Of a DNA stretch of 64,000 bases, positions 54,000-64,000 are shown one piece after another. A program made the position numbers and the translations under genes. The notes beneath the pieces are model-generated. The model did no database searches, was not told where the DNA came from, and worked only from the letters and a program-made list of their open reading frames with translations. Origin of the DNA: Diplonema papillatum (Eukaryota > Euglenozoa > Diplonemea > Diplonemida > Diplonemidae); the NCBI GenBank assembly GCA_030068145.1, contig JAPJBO010000231.1, positions 186,001-250,000 of the forward strand, read 5' to 3'. Within the stretch, counting starts at the first letter, position 1, and every line of letters starts with the position of its first letter.

Positions 54000-55019
54000 T
54001 CCGACTCCAAGAAATCAAAGTTTAGCCAATGCTCTCAGGGCAGCCCTTCGCTTTCGACGAAACTGTGGTGGTGACATGGTCGAGCTCTGTTCGCCACACC
54101 ACATTCTAGCTTTCAGGTGAAGGTAAAACCCCCCAGCATTTTCTTAAAGTTTCATTATTTGGCTTCTGCTCTCGAAGTCGTTCGAGATGGCTTGGCTCCC
54201 CTTTGGTTCGCTTGATCGCGTTCGGGCAATACAGCTCAGGTGCATGTTGCAGACCAAGCCCGTGCCACCCAGGACTGTACATCACCTCGTGTGGACCCAA
54301 CTGTTCGCCGTGGCAAGATGTCGAACTCAGCCGTGCCTTTCTTGGTTCACTTTGGTGTTATTTTGCTGTGAAGGGGGCCAACGCCCTGTCTCTGTGTGCC
54401 TGCCATGTCAACTCGAACAAGCACTTCGTATACCGGAAGTGAAGCGCAGGGAGGAAAGCCGAAACAAACTCAGCAAGGGTTGTTGGTGTGGGCCTGGCGA
54501 GACGCTTAGTCACCGTGAAGAGCCGAGTCGCATGTGGACTGAGCGAGCCTACAAGAGCTCGATGGATTCAACGATTTCACATTTGTCATACAGTCTCCAC
54601 CTGGTCTGGGCTCCTAATAAGTATCCCGAAACTCCCCGACACTTCCCCGAAACTCCCCGATACTCAGCCCGGTTTTTGTGGGAAAAAGTGAGGCTGCCGA
54701 TGGGTGGGCTAAACTGGGCAGACCCAGTCGTCTTCCCCCATCTGGTCCCTGAACGACGAGCACCGCTCTTGCACCCGAGTTTAGCCTTCGATGATTGGAA
54801 GCCGCATCGGAAACAGTGGGTCACCCATCCCGGAATTCAGAAGAAAGGAGTGTCCACTTCGGAGTCCACGTTCACTTATGTGGAGAGTTGTAGAGTACGG
54901 AGGAACTGGAAATCTCCGGAAAGATGGTGCCCGCATTCCAACTCGTCTCGGGAAAGGTCAGTCGACGACCGTATGCAGGTGGGTGGAGGCCCTGGGACTG
55001 CGAAGGTGTGACCACCCCA
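54000..55019. other. Intergenic region with CCCGAAACTCCCC repeats
   Basis: No supported gene; the frame 54187-55011 has no recognisable feature. Around 54628-54665 the word CCCCGAAACTCCCCGATACT is present twice in variant form, and it returns at 55958-55986 beyond the LINE fragment, so the LINE-bearing segment is flanked by direct repeats of this word. Confidence 0.4.
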
Positions 55020-55900
55020 TAAGGGGGACTCTCTATCTTGCGTTATCTCTCTGTCCCAGTCGCCATAGCAACCTTATCCTCGGCCAAGCATCATCCTGCA
55101 ACCATGCTTTCAGGATGGCCATCGTGCCTCTCATTTTGGTTATCAACCTTACTCCTCGCTCGAATTGCCGTCTTCGACCGTAGCTGCCCCGGCCGTCCTG
55201 GTGTCGTCGCCTTCTGCGGCGTTCTCGATGGCGGTGTTGGCGCCGGCATCTGCCGACTGCGGCGTCGCTTCGGGCGTCGGGGGCAAAGGCCCGCGCTTCC
55301 GTCTCTTCGCCACATCGGCATATCGTGCTGCAGGCATCCGTGGTGTGAGTTCCTGCAGCATTCCTGTGCTTCTCGCAATACTTCACGGCGAGGCCGTCCC
55401 CTGCCGCCTGGTGTGCCTCGGCAGCAGCGCGCTACCGACGCTTGCCGACGTTTGCACTCTTCGCATTTCACTTTGTGATGTCTCGTGCACACTCTCTCGT
55501 CCTTGGTGGTGGCCTGGGCACGCCTACTTCCATGCACTGGGTCTCCGCCGCCCACTAAATTTACCGTCTTCTGCCCCTTGCCGGAGGAGCCGTCTTCGAA
55601 GGCGTCCCACCAGCACGTCCGATCCTTTCCTCCCCATACGTGGAAAATACAAGAAAACGTCCATCCCCCAGACCTCATCATTGAAGCGTGCTTGTTCGTC
55701 TCCAGCTGCGACTCGAGCACGAGCATCGTCTCTGACCTCTGGTGGAACGGTTCCTGCTCTCCTTGCCGCAGCGGATCCTGTCGCTACCTGTGTCAAACCG
55801 TGTCAGCCTGTACCTCCCAGTCTGTCCTTCCTTCTCAGCCTCTATCGTCGTCTTCGGGGCATAGCCAAACACGGGACCGCTCTGCGCAAGGGCCATGATT
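55020..55900 (-). mobile_element. LINE 3'-part fragment, homologous to 34.8-35.8 kb
   Basis: Read on the minus strand, it begins GCCCCGAAGACGACG, runs through GACAGGATCCGCTGCGG and ends with GAGGAGTAAGGTTGATAACC and GCTTGGCCGAGGATAAG. Each of these is shared with the plus-strand copy at 34.79-35.80 kb, while the middle is diverged. Its frame reads TGSAAARRAGTVPPEVRDDA versus TGSAAVRRAGNVLSE in the other copy, so the same protein region is represented. It has no RT and is decayed. Confidence 0.65.
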
Positions 55901-56172
55901 CCCTCCCCGCCTTCGCCACGGCCGGCTGCAGGGGAAGTGGTCGCCACAAAGGAAATACCCCGAAACTCCCCGATACTCCCCGATATTTTTGTCTGGAGCA
56001 GGTGGATACAGTTTGGATTGTCAACCTTGAAGTGGTGACCTTCGAAGACGAACACTGGTGAAAAATGCCACACACATGTTCCCTTCCGCAGAGCACAGTA
56101 ATTACCAGGAACTCACCAAAGGGGCCTGCCTTGCTTTCGGCATGGTAAGACAGATAAATATTTTAACCTGAG

Positions 56173-58260
56173 ATGAGTTGCCGTGTTTTCTTGTTGATGC
56201 TGCTCGTCGCAGTGTCACTACAAAAAGACCTACAAGATGGACAACAAAGTTCTACGGATGACGTGGCTGATCAGCTGTATGCCGGCAGACTCCAGGATGA
56301 ACTCGACAGGTTCTTAGTTGTTGGAGTCAAATATTATGCCCCGTGGTGCTCGACATGCAAGAAGTGGGGTATCGAATGGGAGAAAACACGGCATTTGCTG
56401 GACCAGCACGCACGACAGAACATTTTGCTCCTGAATGTAGATGCGACAGATCCTGCAAACAGGGCAGAGTCCATCCGAGCTGGTGTAGGTTCCTATCCCA
56501 CTATAAAGGTGTTCACCAAGGGGGGTCCACCCAGCGGAGTCAAGTATGTAGGCAGAAGGGTGGCGAGCGAGATTACAGACTTTCTTGTAACTGCTGCAAG
56601 TCATTCCCTACACATGAATGTCAAGCCGACAGAAACCGAGTCGATGCTTGTGCGTGTGTTGGCCTACATCTCCGAATCTGATGGTAAGACAATAGTGGAC
56701 GTGCTAAACACGACAGCTTCTTCAGCTACAGGGGTGATGGACTTTTTTTCCTTCACTGACCTGGCTTCATTTAGGTCTTCGTTGCGAGAAGCTACGGGGT
56801 CGCATCTGGAGCACACCCTGCAGGAGTCCACATCTTGTGTCGCAGTCGTCAGCTTTGTTGACGACATCAACCCAGTACATTTTGCTGATCGCGAAGCGTT
56901 GTCGAGTGTTTCTGCTTTTCGCAGTTTCTTGGACAGGAAGACCCTTGTGCCCGTGAAGGAAATCCGCACTTTCCGAGGCCGAGATGGAGTATACCTCGAC
57001 AGATTCGCCGGTAAGATTGGAATGGGAAGCAGCGGCGACAAACTCTTATTGTTGAGTGACGAAGAAACATTCACCCCCCAGGCGCGAAAAGCACTGCAAG
57101 AAGCCGTCGAGGAAGAAAGCAGGAATAATGCGGACAAGCTCCACACAATATGGGTACCGCGCTCGTTTCCCGAAGTTTCAACCCTGTTCTCAGCTGCTAA
57201 TGTCATAAGACCTTGTTTGGTGTTCGAAAATGATGAGGGCATGCGATTCGGAGAAACCATGTTGCCGTATTCCTCGACCAAAGAGCAAGAAGCAGTCCTC
57301 TTAAAGGCCGCTTTGCTACATTTCATTGCAGAAGCTCGATCCGGGTTGCTGGCACCACTTTTTAATTCTGAAGAACGAATTGCTGACCTTTCAGTAGCAA
57401 TTGCTTCGGTAGACTCAACGAAGTGGGTGTTTTCAGTACCAAGGGTTCAGTTCGAAGACACCCTGCACCGAGATGCAGGTGAAAATATTGTATTGCTTGT
57501 GTACACTCCTTGGTGTCGATTCTCGCAGTACTTCATGCCTGTTTATTACAACTTAGCTGCTAGTTATCGTGCACTGCATACTAAAGCTGGAAGGAGCCCC
57601 ACTTCACAGACAATTCTCTTTACCAGGTTCGATGCCTCAAAGAATGATCTCCCAGTGGAATTACGACGAGTGGTTCCAGGGTATCCATGCCTCCTGTTAT
57701 GGACCACCGCGCTGAAACAGAAGCAGAAGTGGCACGATCCCATTGTTTACGAAGGCAACCGTTCGAGTGCAGATATTTCCACCAATTTCTTGCAGAAGAA
57801 AATAACGAGCATGGACGAACACGGAACTGTTGAAGACTGGAGCATGTTTGTCGATGCGAGTCTTCTTTCTAACGAAATTCCGAAACCTCCAGCAACAACA
57901 GTTCTGAGTGTTCTGCACGATATTTGGATAGGGCTCACCGTTCCGGCCCACATCCCCGTGCCTTTTGCTGGAGTTGTTTTGAAAACATCGGTCGGAATGC
58001 TCCTTGTTGTAGCTGCAGTTGGCATTCCTGGCACTGTCTTCGGACTTGTGAGTGCATATGATGCTGTCCATAGCTTCTTTTCTAGACGGACATATTATCC
58101 TCTCATCTTTGAGCTGTACCAAAAGCACAATCCCAAGCTTCTTGACGACCGAGGCAGATTTGAAACAATCTTGAAAACTTATCGAGGCAGAGAGCATCTC
58201 CTGTACAGGAAGGTTCTTTATAAATACGAAAGAAAAGGTGAGACCAAAAAGGAACGATAA
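56173..58260 (+). CDS. ER membrane PDI-like protein with two thioredoxin domains, 695 aa
   Basis: A single-exon frame. A signal peptide (MSCRVFLLMLLVAVSL) is followed by a thioredoxin domain with KYYAPWCSTCKKWG (active-site Cys59 and Cys62, CSTC rather than CGHC) and its cis-Pro in GSYPTIKVF (~109). A second thioredoxin-like domain begins near residue 420, with VLLVYTPWCRFSQYFMPVYY, a CRFS site that keeps one cysteine, and cis-Pro in PGYPCLLLW. Between them lies ~280 residues probably made of inactive thioredoxin-like folds. Near ~598-625 is a membrane helix (FAGVVLKTSVGMLLVVAAVG), and the tail ends KKER, a dilysine KKxx ER-retrieval signal. It should work as a thiol oxidoreductase or chaperone in the ER lumen, type I in the membrane, TMX-like. 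Confidence 0.88.
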   Translation: MSCRVFLLMLLVAVSLQKDLQDGQQSSTDDVADQLYAGRLQDELDRFLVVGVKYYAPWCSTCKKWGIEWEKTRHLLDQHARQNILLLNVDATDPANRAESIRAGVGSYPTIKVFTKGGPPSGVKYVGRRVASEITDFLVTAASHSLHMNVKPTETESMLVRVLAYISESDGKTIVDVLNTTASSATGVMDFFSFTDLASFRSSLREATGSHLEHTLQESTSCVAVVSFVDDINPVHFADREALSSVSAFRSFLDRKTLVPVKEIRTFRGRDGVYLDRFAGKIGMGSSGDKLLLLSDEETFTPQARKALQEAVEEESRNNADKLHTIWVPRSFPEVSTLFSAANVIRPCLVFENDEGMRFGETMLPYSSTKEQEAVLLKAALLHFIAEARSGLLAPLFNSEERIADLSVAIASVDSTKWVFSVPRVQFEDTLHRDAGENIVLLVYTPWCRFSQYFMPVYYNLAASYRALHTKAGRSPTSQTILFTRFDASKNDLPVELRRVVPGYPCLLLWTTALKQKQKWHDPIVYEGNRSSADISTNFLQKKITSMDEHGTVEDWSMFVDASLLSNEIPKPPATTVLSVLHDIWIGLTVPAHIPVPFAGVVLKTSVGMLLVVAAVGIPGTVFGLVSAYDAVHSFFSRRTYYPLIFELYQKHNPKLLDDRGRFETILKTYRGREHLLYRKVLYKYERKGETKKER

Positions 58261-59516
58261 ATCTATCCTTGCAGAGTAGAGGACACTTGACACTGCCTCA
58301 GAACAGCAGTTAGACGGAAGCCGCAAGTGTCAAATTGTTTGTTCTTTGCCATCATCATCCCGAAAGGTTATTGCTGATTCATAAACTTTACCGAAAAAAA
58401 ATATAACTCTAAAAAAGGTTGTTCCTGAATGAATCCGGCATTTAGTGTGGAGGAACGAAACGGCACCTTCCACGCCACCCCGGCCACCTGAAAGCCACCC
58501 ATTGTTTGGCACTCCCACAGACTCGTAGTCTTGTCCGCGTTTTTTTTCTTGCATCCAGGGGTTTATACAGCTTTCAGAGCTTCACTTGTGCAGGCTCCCC
58601 CCGCATGCGAGGGTGAGAGTTTCATTCGAACGACCTGACATTCAAACGACCTGGGAACCGAATTTGCTTGTGCTTTTAGCTTTTTTCCTTTTCAGTCGGT
58701 CTCCTTGACTCGCTGTCGCTGGACTCGCTGCATTCCAAGGGTTCGCGGACATACCTGCGAACCGTTGACATCCCGAGAGCCTGCAACCCAAGATGTAGTG
58801 CAACGATGCGATGCCGTGCAACGATAGTAGTAACAAACCATAGGTTTGAACTGCGTATGCAGCAGTAGTGCAACTGTAGGACACTCTGAGATGTTCGCTT
58901 CGGCTTGAGCACTCAGGATGATGACGCAGGAGAGGGATAGGGGGTCCGGGGAGGTAGGGTCCCGCCCGAGAATCAAGGGAGACAAGCTTTGAGATTTCGT
59001 CGCGAGGGTGGACCCCTCGCCCGCTAAAATGCCCCCTCTCAGGCCCTCACCCCCTCGCCATTTTTTTTCGCGTCAAAGTTGCCCTCGGCTCCCTTTGAAA
59101 AAAGGTTGAGCTCTGGGCCGGTGCGGGAGCTTTCCGGCGCGGAGAAGATTGGAGATGGAGGTGTTGCGCTCAGGAGCAAGGGTATCAGGTGGGCGCGTTG
59201 TTGCCAGGTGACTCTCGTGCACTGCTCTCTCTCCTCTCTCTCCTCTCTCTCCTCTCTCCTCTCTAGACTTGATATATAAACCTCTTTGCCAATCGCGTGT
59301 TCCCTCTAGACTCGCAAAGGTGGTCCCATGTACTGCCTCCCGCAAGGCATTTTCAGGCGACCTTCGGGCCTCCCCCACGGCAACATAAACGGAGTTTATC
59401 TTGCCGAATAGATGCTTATTTTTTGGGTGTTATGGGCACCACTGCTACCAACTCCATTCTTACTTTCGTTGTGTGTGTCAATTCATCACGATCAAACTTG
59501 ACCATTTCTTCAAGCG
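58261..59516. other. Intergenic spacer with CT microsatellite
   Basis: About 1.25 kb without a supported gene. Bases 59222-59265 are a CTCTCTCT/CCTCTC-type microsatellite upstream of the cyclophilin start, followed by a TATATAAA box at 59272-59279, roughly 240 bp before the ATG. The latter could be a core promoter. Confidence 0.4.
59272..59279 (+). promoter_or_regulatory. Possible TATA box of the cyclophilin gene
   Basis: TATATAAA lies about 240 bp before the cyclophilin ATG and directly after a pyrimidine microsatellite. The match to a TATA element is good, but there is no transcript evidence in the sequence and distance to the start codon is longish. Confidence 0.3.
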
Positions 59517-60407
59517 ATGGCGGGGGAAGCAGAAGGGGTGAAAAGGAAACTTGATGATGAAGAAGATGCCGCAAAGCTCAAGAAGATAAAGCCTTCAGAA
59601 TCGTCAAATCCGATTGTGTTCTTCGATATTACTATCGGGGATACAGCAGTCGGAAGGATCAAAATGGAACTTTTTGCTGATGTGGTTCCGAAAACAGCAG
59701 AGAACTTCCGGCAGATGTGTACCGGTGAGCTGAAAGATAAGACCAGCGGAAAACCTCTTGGATACAAGGGATGCAGCTTCCATCGAGTCATCAAAGACTT
59801 CATGATTCAGTCTGGCGATTTCTTAAACGTATGGTCATTTGGCTTTCATTCGAGCACATACATTCAACAGGAGAACCCGGGTTTGCACATATCACCACAT
59901 AGCGCGGTATTTTTGGCAGGCTGGTAGCAGAACCCTCAAACACAACAGCACGACGGTACAGGCAGTACATCGATCTATGGAGACAAGTTCCCAGATGAGA
60001 ATTTCAAGCTGAAACACAAAGGTCCCGGCATCTTGTCCATGGCAAACTCAGGCCCCGACACTAATGGCTCACAGTTCTTCTTAACTTGCTCAAAAACCGA
60101 CTGGCTTGATGACAAGCATGTTGTGTTCGGAAAGGTTGTAGATGGGTATGAATCCGTTTCCTGTCATTGTTGTGTGATGTGCATGACGAAAACACTGCTC
60201 GAGAAAAGCAAATTCTCCCATGATATTCCTAATCAGTGTGCAACCAACCAGCTGGTGAAAGCGGTCTAACACTACTTTTACAGTCTCATACTTTGCAACA
60301 CCCAAAACAGGATGATAACAGTTCGAAAAATTGAGAGTGTAGCAGTCGATGTGAAGACAAAGCAGCCAAAGTTGCCATGCCACATTGCAGAATGCGGAGA
60401 GATGTAA
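59517..60407 (+). CDS. Nuclear cyclophilin (PPIH-like peptidyl-prolyl isomerase), 201 aa
   Basis: Exons are 59517-59828, 59949-60145 and 60311-60407, with GT-AG introns of 120 and 165 bp and matching phases. Residues 1-30 are charged with two basic patches ([17 protein letters not shown]) that could act as a nuclear signal. The cyclophilin domain follows: [50 protein letters not shown] (catalytic Arg, FxxQxGD), then across the splice [48 protein letters not shown] (the cyclosporin Trp) and the end VRKIESVAV...[12 protein letters not shown]. The last part is close to PPIH (U4/U6 snRNP-associated). It isomerises Xaa-Pro bonds; a role in the spliceosome is inferred from similarity only. Confidence 0.93.
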
Positions 60408-61805
60408 TTCGAAAGGCATCGCAAACTGGCATTGTTGGAAGTTGCCCACGAGATGGAAGATGGAGAAGAAAGTATCAATCAAGCAACCCTCCTGCAAAGT
60501 GAAGGAAGGGGTTACATTGAAACGAGAAGCTTTGAAAGACCGAGCAGACGCGACAGACTCGCAGCAAAGCAACTCTTGGAAGAAGACAGCAGTTCAACAT
60601 CTTGTACTAAAGAAGATGTGCCCTTGTTTTCAAGGTTGTTGTTGGAGCCAACTGGTTGTTTTTCATCCTTAGTGCTAGCCTTGCCTCAAGAAGATCAACT
60701 AGTTTAGCAAAACTGGCTTGTTCACTCCAATGTGTCTCATTGGTTCACTGCCAAAAATAGGATGGGTTAAGTCGGCCCACACTGTTCACATGAAAACCTG
60801 TTGTCTTTTTTCTTTAGTACGCTGAAACATGATACCAGACTTCGTGGTCGGTGCAAAACCCATCCATTACACTGTAGCAAGGTATGGTGGGTGTTGGAAG
60901 TCGAAAGGTTGACTGACAACTTTGCACTTTGTGAACCTTCTGAAGCGACTGGCCTTACAATACCTGTGAATGAAGGGACTGGTCATTAGAGGCCTCCAAT
61001 GGGGAGAACTTCCATTCTCAGAAGTCTGGTGGAAGGGACTGGTCAAAAGAGGCCTTGCTTCCACTTAACTTCTTGAAGGGAATGACTTTGAGAGGCATTG
61101 CAGTTAGAGAAGGGATTAGCCTTTGGAGGCCTCGAAATGGGGAGACTTCCATTAAGGACCCGCAACTGTCACCTTTATGAGGAGCGACGGGACAGGTGAG
61201 CACACCAAACCCCAGCACTTGGCCTTGTCCTCTCTTCTCTAAGCTTGCTTTCCCAGATTCTCCTTCTTTGAAAGAGATGAACAATTAATCAACCCACACA
61301 CAACACAAAAAGCAAGCCATGGAAGAAAAGGGAAATAAATCATAAATATGGAATGATGAGGTCGACGATAGTGACCGTAAAGGTGGTCTTGGGGTTCTCG
61401 TGCAACAACAATCGAGGTGTGCATTTTTTATCTTACCTACCCTCCCCCGTGTAATTGAGACAGCAGAACACACTTCCAATAGAGACACTGGGGCTAGGGT
61501 GGGGTGTCTCAATTACGCGTTTAGGTAGTTACAGTAATGATCATGTACCAATGGGAGCAACACTGGATCGACACACTGCACGAAAATTCGGCAGGGGGCG
61601 CAAAGAAACGCGCCCTTTCATGGTAGGTGTCAGGTAGATACACCTCTGACACTCGGTAAAGCCCGATTATGTTTGTGGTGTGTAAAAGCCAGACTTCGAT
61701 TTACTCATGGGCCAGACAGTCGACAATGGCAACATAGTTGATCCTCGGTAAAAAAGGGGCGGCAATCATCAATCGAGATGGGTCATTAAATTCAAGGCGT
61801 AAAGT
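60408..61805. other. Intergenic region without a supportable gene
   Basis: Frames at 60432-60707 and others are short and overlap the likely 3' untranslated region of the cyclophilin gene. Around 60940-61140 the motif GGCCTCCAAATGGGGAGA-like (two copies with GAAGGGACTGGTCA/GAAGGGATT) recurs a few times, a weak local repeat. Confidence 0.35.
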
Positions 61806-62310
61806 GCTTATATGGCCAGCAATGTTTCAGAAAATTGCTTCTATGGCCAGCAATGTTTCAAAGTTGCTTATATGGCCAGCAATGTTTCAAAAGTTGCTTA
61901 TATGGCCAGCAATGTTTCAGAATTGCTTATATGGCCAGCTATGTTTCAGGAAATTGCTTATATGGCCAGCAATGTTTCGAAAGTTGCTTATATGGCCAGC
62001 AATGTTTCAGAAAGCTGCTTATATGGCCAGCAATGTTTCGATAGTTGCTTATCCGGCCAGGGGTGCTTCTTGGGTATAATTTCTGGGCAAATTTCTTGTG
62101 TCACTATTTTGGCCGAATTTTTGGGTTCATTTTTGGGTCAAATTTTCCAAAAGGACAACATGGCTTATATGGCCAGCCTACTTATCATAAACTGCTTATA
62201 TGGCCACTAAAGTTTCATAAATTGCTTATATGGCCAGCAATGTTTCAAAATACTGCTTATATGGCCAGCGACGTTTCAGAATACTGCTTACATGGCCAGC
62301 AATGTTTCAC
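61806..62310. repeat. Tandem array of a ~30-bp unit in two blocks
   Basis: The unit TTGCTTATATGGCCAGCAAT plus GTTTCAAAAG-type spacer (28-31 bp) is repeated about nine times at 61806-62058 and about five times at 62160-62310, separated by ~105 bp of unrelated T-rich sequence. The right-hand block abuts the broken end of the MULE transposase frame. Frames through it (MASNVSKVAYMASNVS) are by-products. Confidence 0.9.
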
Positions 62311-63765
62311 TGGCTCCCGGTTCAGGGTGACGGTGTGCCTTGCGCCAGTTCTTGTCTCTCGCACCTCGAACATCGAGGCTGAGGAGGTCGTTACTGCCCA
62401 CTTCTCCCACTCGTGGGCGACCCGGGCCAGTTTCACCCCTACTTTGGGTGCAACATCCGTGTCGTGCTGAGCACCCAACTCCGCCCTTCTTTTAGTGAAC
62501 TTCTGCATTGTTAGGGCACGCAACTCCTCGAACACGGAGATCACGTCTCGAGCCCGCCTCGCTTTTTTCAGCGTGCTGTTGTGGGACTCCGACCTGTTCG
62601 TCGTGTACTCACTATACCGGCAAACGCCGGTGTACGCGTCCGAAAGGACCTCTTTCAAGTCATGGAGGTACTCGTCTAGGCGCGGGTTCTCGGTACAAAT
62701 AGCGGTACGAACTGCCGTGTACTCCCGGCGCGTGCTTGCTTTCGCCAGCTGAAGCACGAAAAAGGCATGCTTCTTTCCGAATTCTTTCTTCACGTTTTTC
62801 TTAACGTGCTCTGCACAAGCTAGATGTTTGACGTTAGGCAAGACTGCTGGCATGGCAGCAGCCAGCCCCTTGTCACGGTCGGAAATGACCGTGAACTCTG
62901 TAAACATGGCCTCTTTGAGGCCCTCGAGAAAAAGGTCCAGTTTTCCTCGTTTTCGGTAGTGCCAACCCCGTAGGCCACAGGGATGGTTCTGCCGTTGGCA
63001 TCGCAACCCACGGCACAGAACAGAGTTCCAGGCCCCGTGAGGTGCGTTGCGTCAACCGACAGAATTGGACGTATCCATTGGGTTGCCTTGCGGGAGGCGC
63101 CGAGACACATGAACGCGAAGGCGAACACCTCCGCCCCCCGGTCGGTGGTGTGTTGCACGCTACAGCAAGCTTCCGGGTCGTTGTCCTTAACAATTTGGAA
63201 ATAGGACCGTAACTTGCTGTGTGCGTCCGCCCCACCTCGCGAGTACTGGTCTCGGGCGTCCTCCAGCGCATTGTACGCGATCTTATTTGTAATTTTAAGA
63301 CTGTAATCAGTCTGTGCGCGCTTTCTGACGCTTTCTGCGTTCAGCTCGGGTTCTTCCCACAGCCATGTAGAAATGGCTCTTCCGAGCCACTCTGCCACAC
63401 CTTCCCTTTACACGTGTTGGCTCCGATTGGAGGGAGCACGTGTGGTCCACGGCTGTGGTTACGCCCCATGCCCCCTCCGCTTTGGCCGATTGGCGCGCAT
63501 TGCAAGTAAACTTGCACGGCGCGCCCGCCGCGCTCTTGTTCGAGCAGGAAAAGTGGACTTTTCCATTCCACTTCCGTCGTGTAAGCGACAGGCGGCCGGC
63601 CTTCACAGCGGACTGACACACTGTGTCGGAAAAGACTTCTGACGACACGAAACGGTTGCCTTGAACAGGCATGCGGGGCTGGATGGATGGCGCCGGTTTA
63701 TTGTTGCCGTCTTCACCAGATGCTTCATCAGAGTGGGTTGTGTCTCCGTCTTCTTCGGTCCGCAA
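62311..63765 (-). pseudogene. MULE (Mutator-like) transposase, frameshifted and 3'-truncated
   Basis: Read on the minus strand, three frames together give one MULE transposase. The N-terminal frame (63765-~63395) has a zinc-finger-like region FSCSNKSAAGAPCKFTC...DHTCS (FLYWCH/WRKY-GCM1 type). The middle frame (~63395-62935) has AYNALEDARDQYSRGG and the first catalytic box PILSVDATHLTGPG. The third (~62935-62311) has FTVISDRDKGLAAAMPAVLP (second Asp), HLACAEHVKKN and the Glu-bearing TTNRSESHNSTLKKA. Two frameshifts, near 63393 and 62933, break it. The frame reaches ETRTGARHTVTLNRE, where a SWIM zinc finger should start, but instead runs into the 30-bp repeat array and stops. It is a dead copy; terminal repeats were not identified, and the far end may lie beyond the window. 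Confidence 0.85.
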
Positions 63766-64000
63766 ACCCGCACTCGGTGGCCCTAGCGGGCCCCCTCGTG
63801 AATCCCGAACCTTTGAAAGAAGGCGGCCGTCTTGTCCAGGAAAGGGGGCCTCTCATCTATGGGAGGCCCGACTCGAGCAAGAAGAAGTTGAAACCATTCA
63901 AATTGAAACGACAAAAAAGGTAATAAAAGCAACCGGAAGAACATGACACCAAAATAAAAGATGGCGGGGTGACGAGGTTCAATGCCAGTTGTTTTGGCGC
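63766..64000. other. Window end, upstream flank of the MULE copy
   Basis: This is the 5' flank of the minus-strand transposase. No terminal inverted repeat matching the left side was seen, and the window ends here. Confidence 0.3.

Noticed and set aside
54187-55011. A 274-codon plus-strand gene after QPRT
   Set aside because: No recognisable domain, and it runs through the CCCCGAAACTCCCC repeat words.
60432-60707. A small acidic protein after the cyclophilin gene
   Set aside because: It overlaps the expected 3' untranslated region and two frames are equally open.

Overview
The window looks like nuclear DNA of a microbial eukaryote. Base composition is roughly balanced. Host genes carry GT-AG introns, mostly 105-830 bp (donors often GTATG or GTTTG), and long intergenic stretches hold transposon debris. 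The gene set (eIF3a, a nuclear cyclophilin, quinolinate phosphoribosyltransferase, an ER thioredoxin-fold protein, a Golgi GT10 fucosyltransferase, a MAP3K-type kinase) is general to eukaryotes. A GKG-repeat protein and strictly one-sided gene order recall alveolates such as dinoflagellates or chromerids, but I cannot name the organism.

Layout. 1-4.9 kb: repeats and an antisense LINE reverse-transcriptase fragment. 4.98-6.2 kb: a charged protein. 6.4-7.1 kb: a tRNA-headed, minisatellite-tailed repeat (copy A). 11.0-13.9 kb: a five-exon GKG/QPA low-complexity protein. 16.5-31.4 kb is the gene-rich core: a SIM-array/RRM-like protein, a secreted ML-like protein, an alpha/beta hydrolase, an FHA + STE11-type kinase, and seven-exon eIF3a whose introns host several mobile fragments, including copy B. 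32.3-33.8 kb: an unrecognised 492-aa protein. 34.0-35.8 kb: a deleted LINE with a 27-bp hairpin. 37.3-43.4 kb: the 3' part of a conserved protist protein, a repeat copy (C), the fucosyltransferase and a four-TM protein. 44.6-53.0 kb: LINE RNase H debris, two fold-back elements and a TIR-bounded 3.2-kb block enclosing a 1.27-kb 16-bp minisatellite (copy D). 53.1-60.4 kb: QPRT, a LINE fragment, the PDI-like protein and the cyclophilin. 61.8-63.8 kb: a 30-bp tandem array abutting a frameshifted MULE transposase.

All 14 host genes lie on the + strand, while transposon fragments occur on both. The genes do not form one pathway. They span translation (eIF3a), protein folding and ER redox (PDI-like, cyclophilin), NAD synthesis (QPRT), glycosylation (GT10) and signalling (FHA kinase). 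The most unusual material is the repeat biology: composite elements with Pol III-like boxes and long 16-bp tandem tails, fold-back elements with arms made of short degenerate repeats, and their residence in eIF3a introns.
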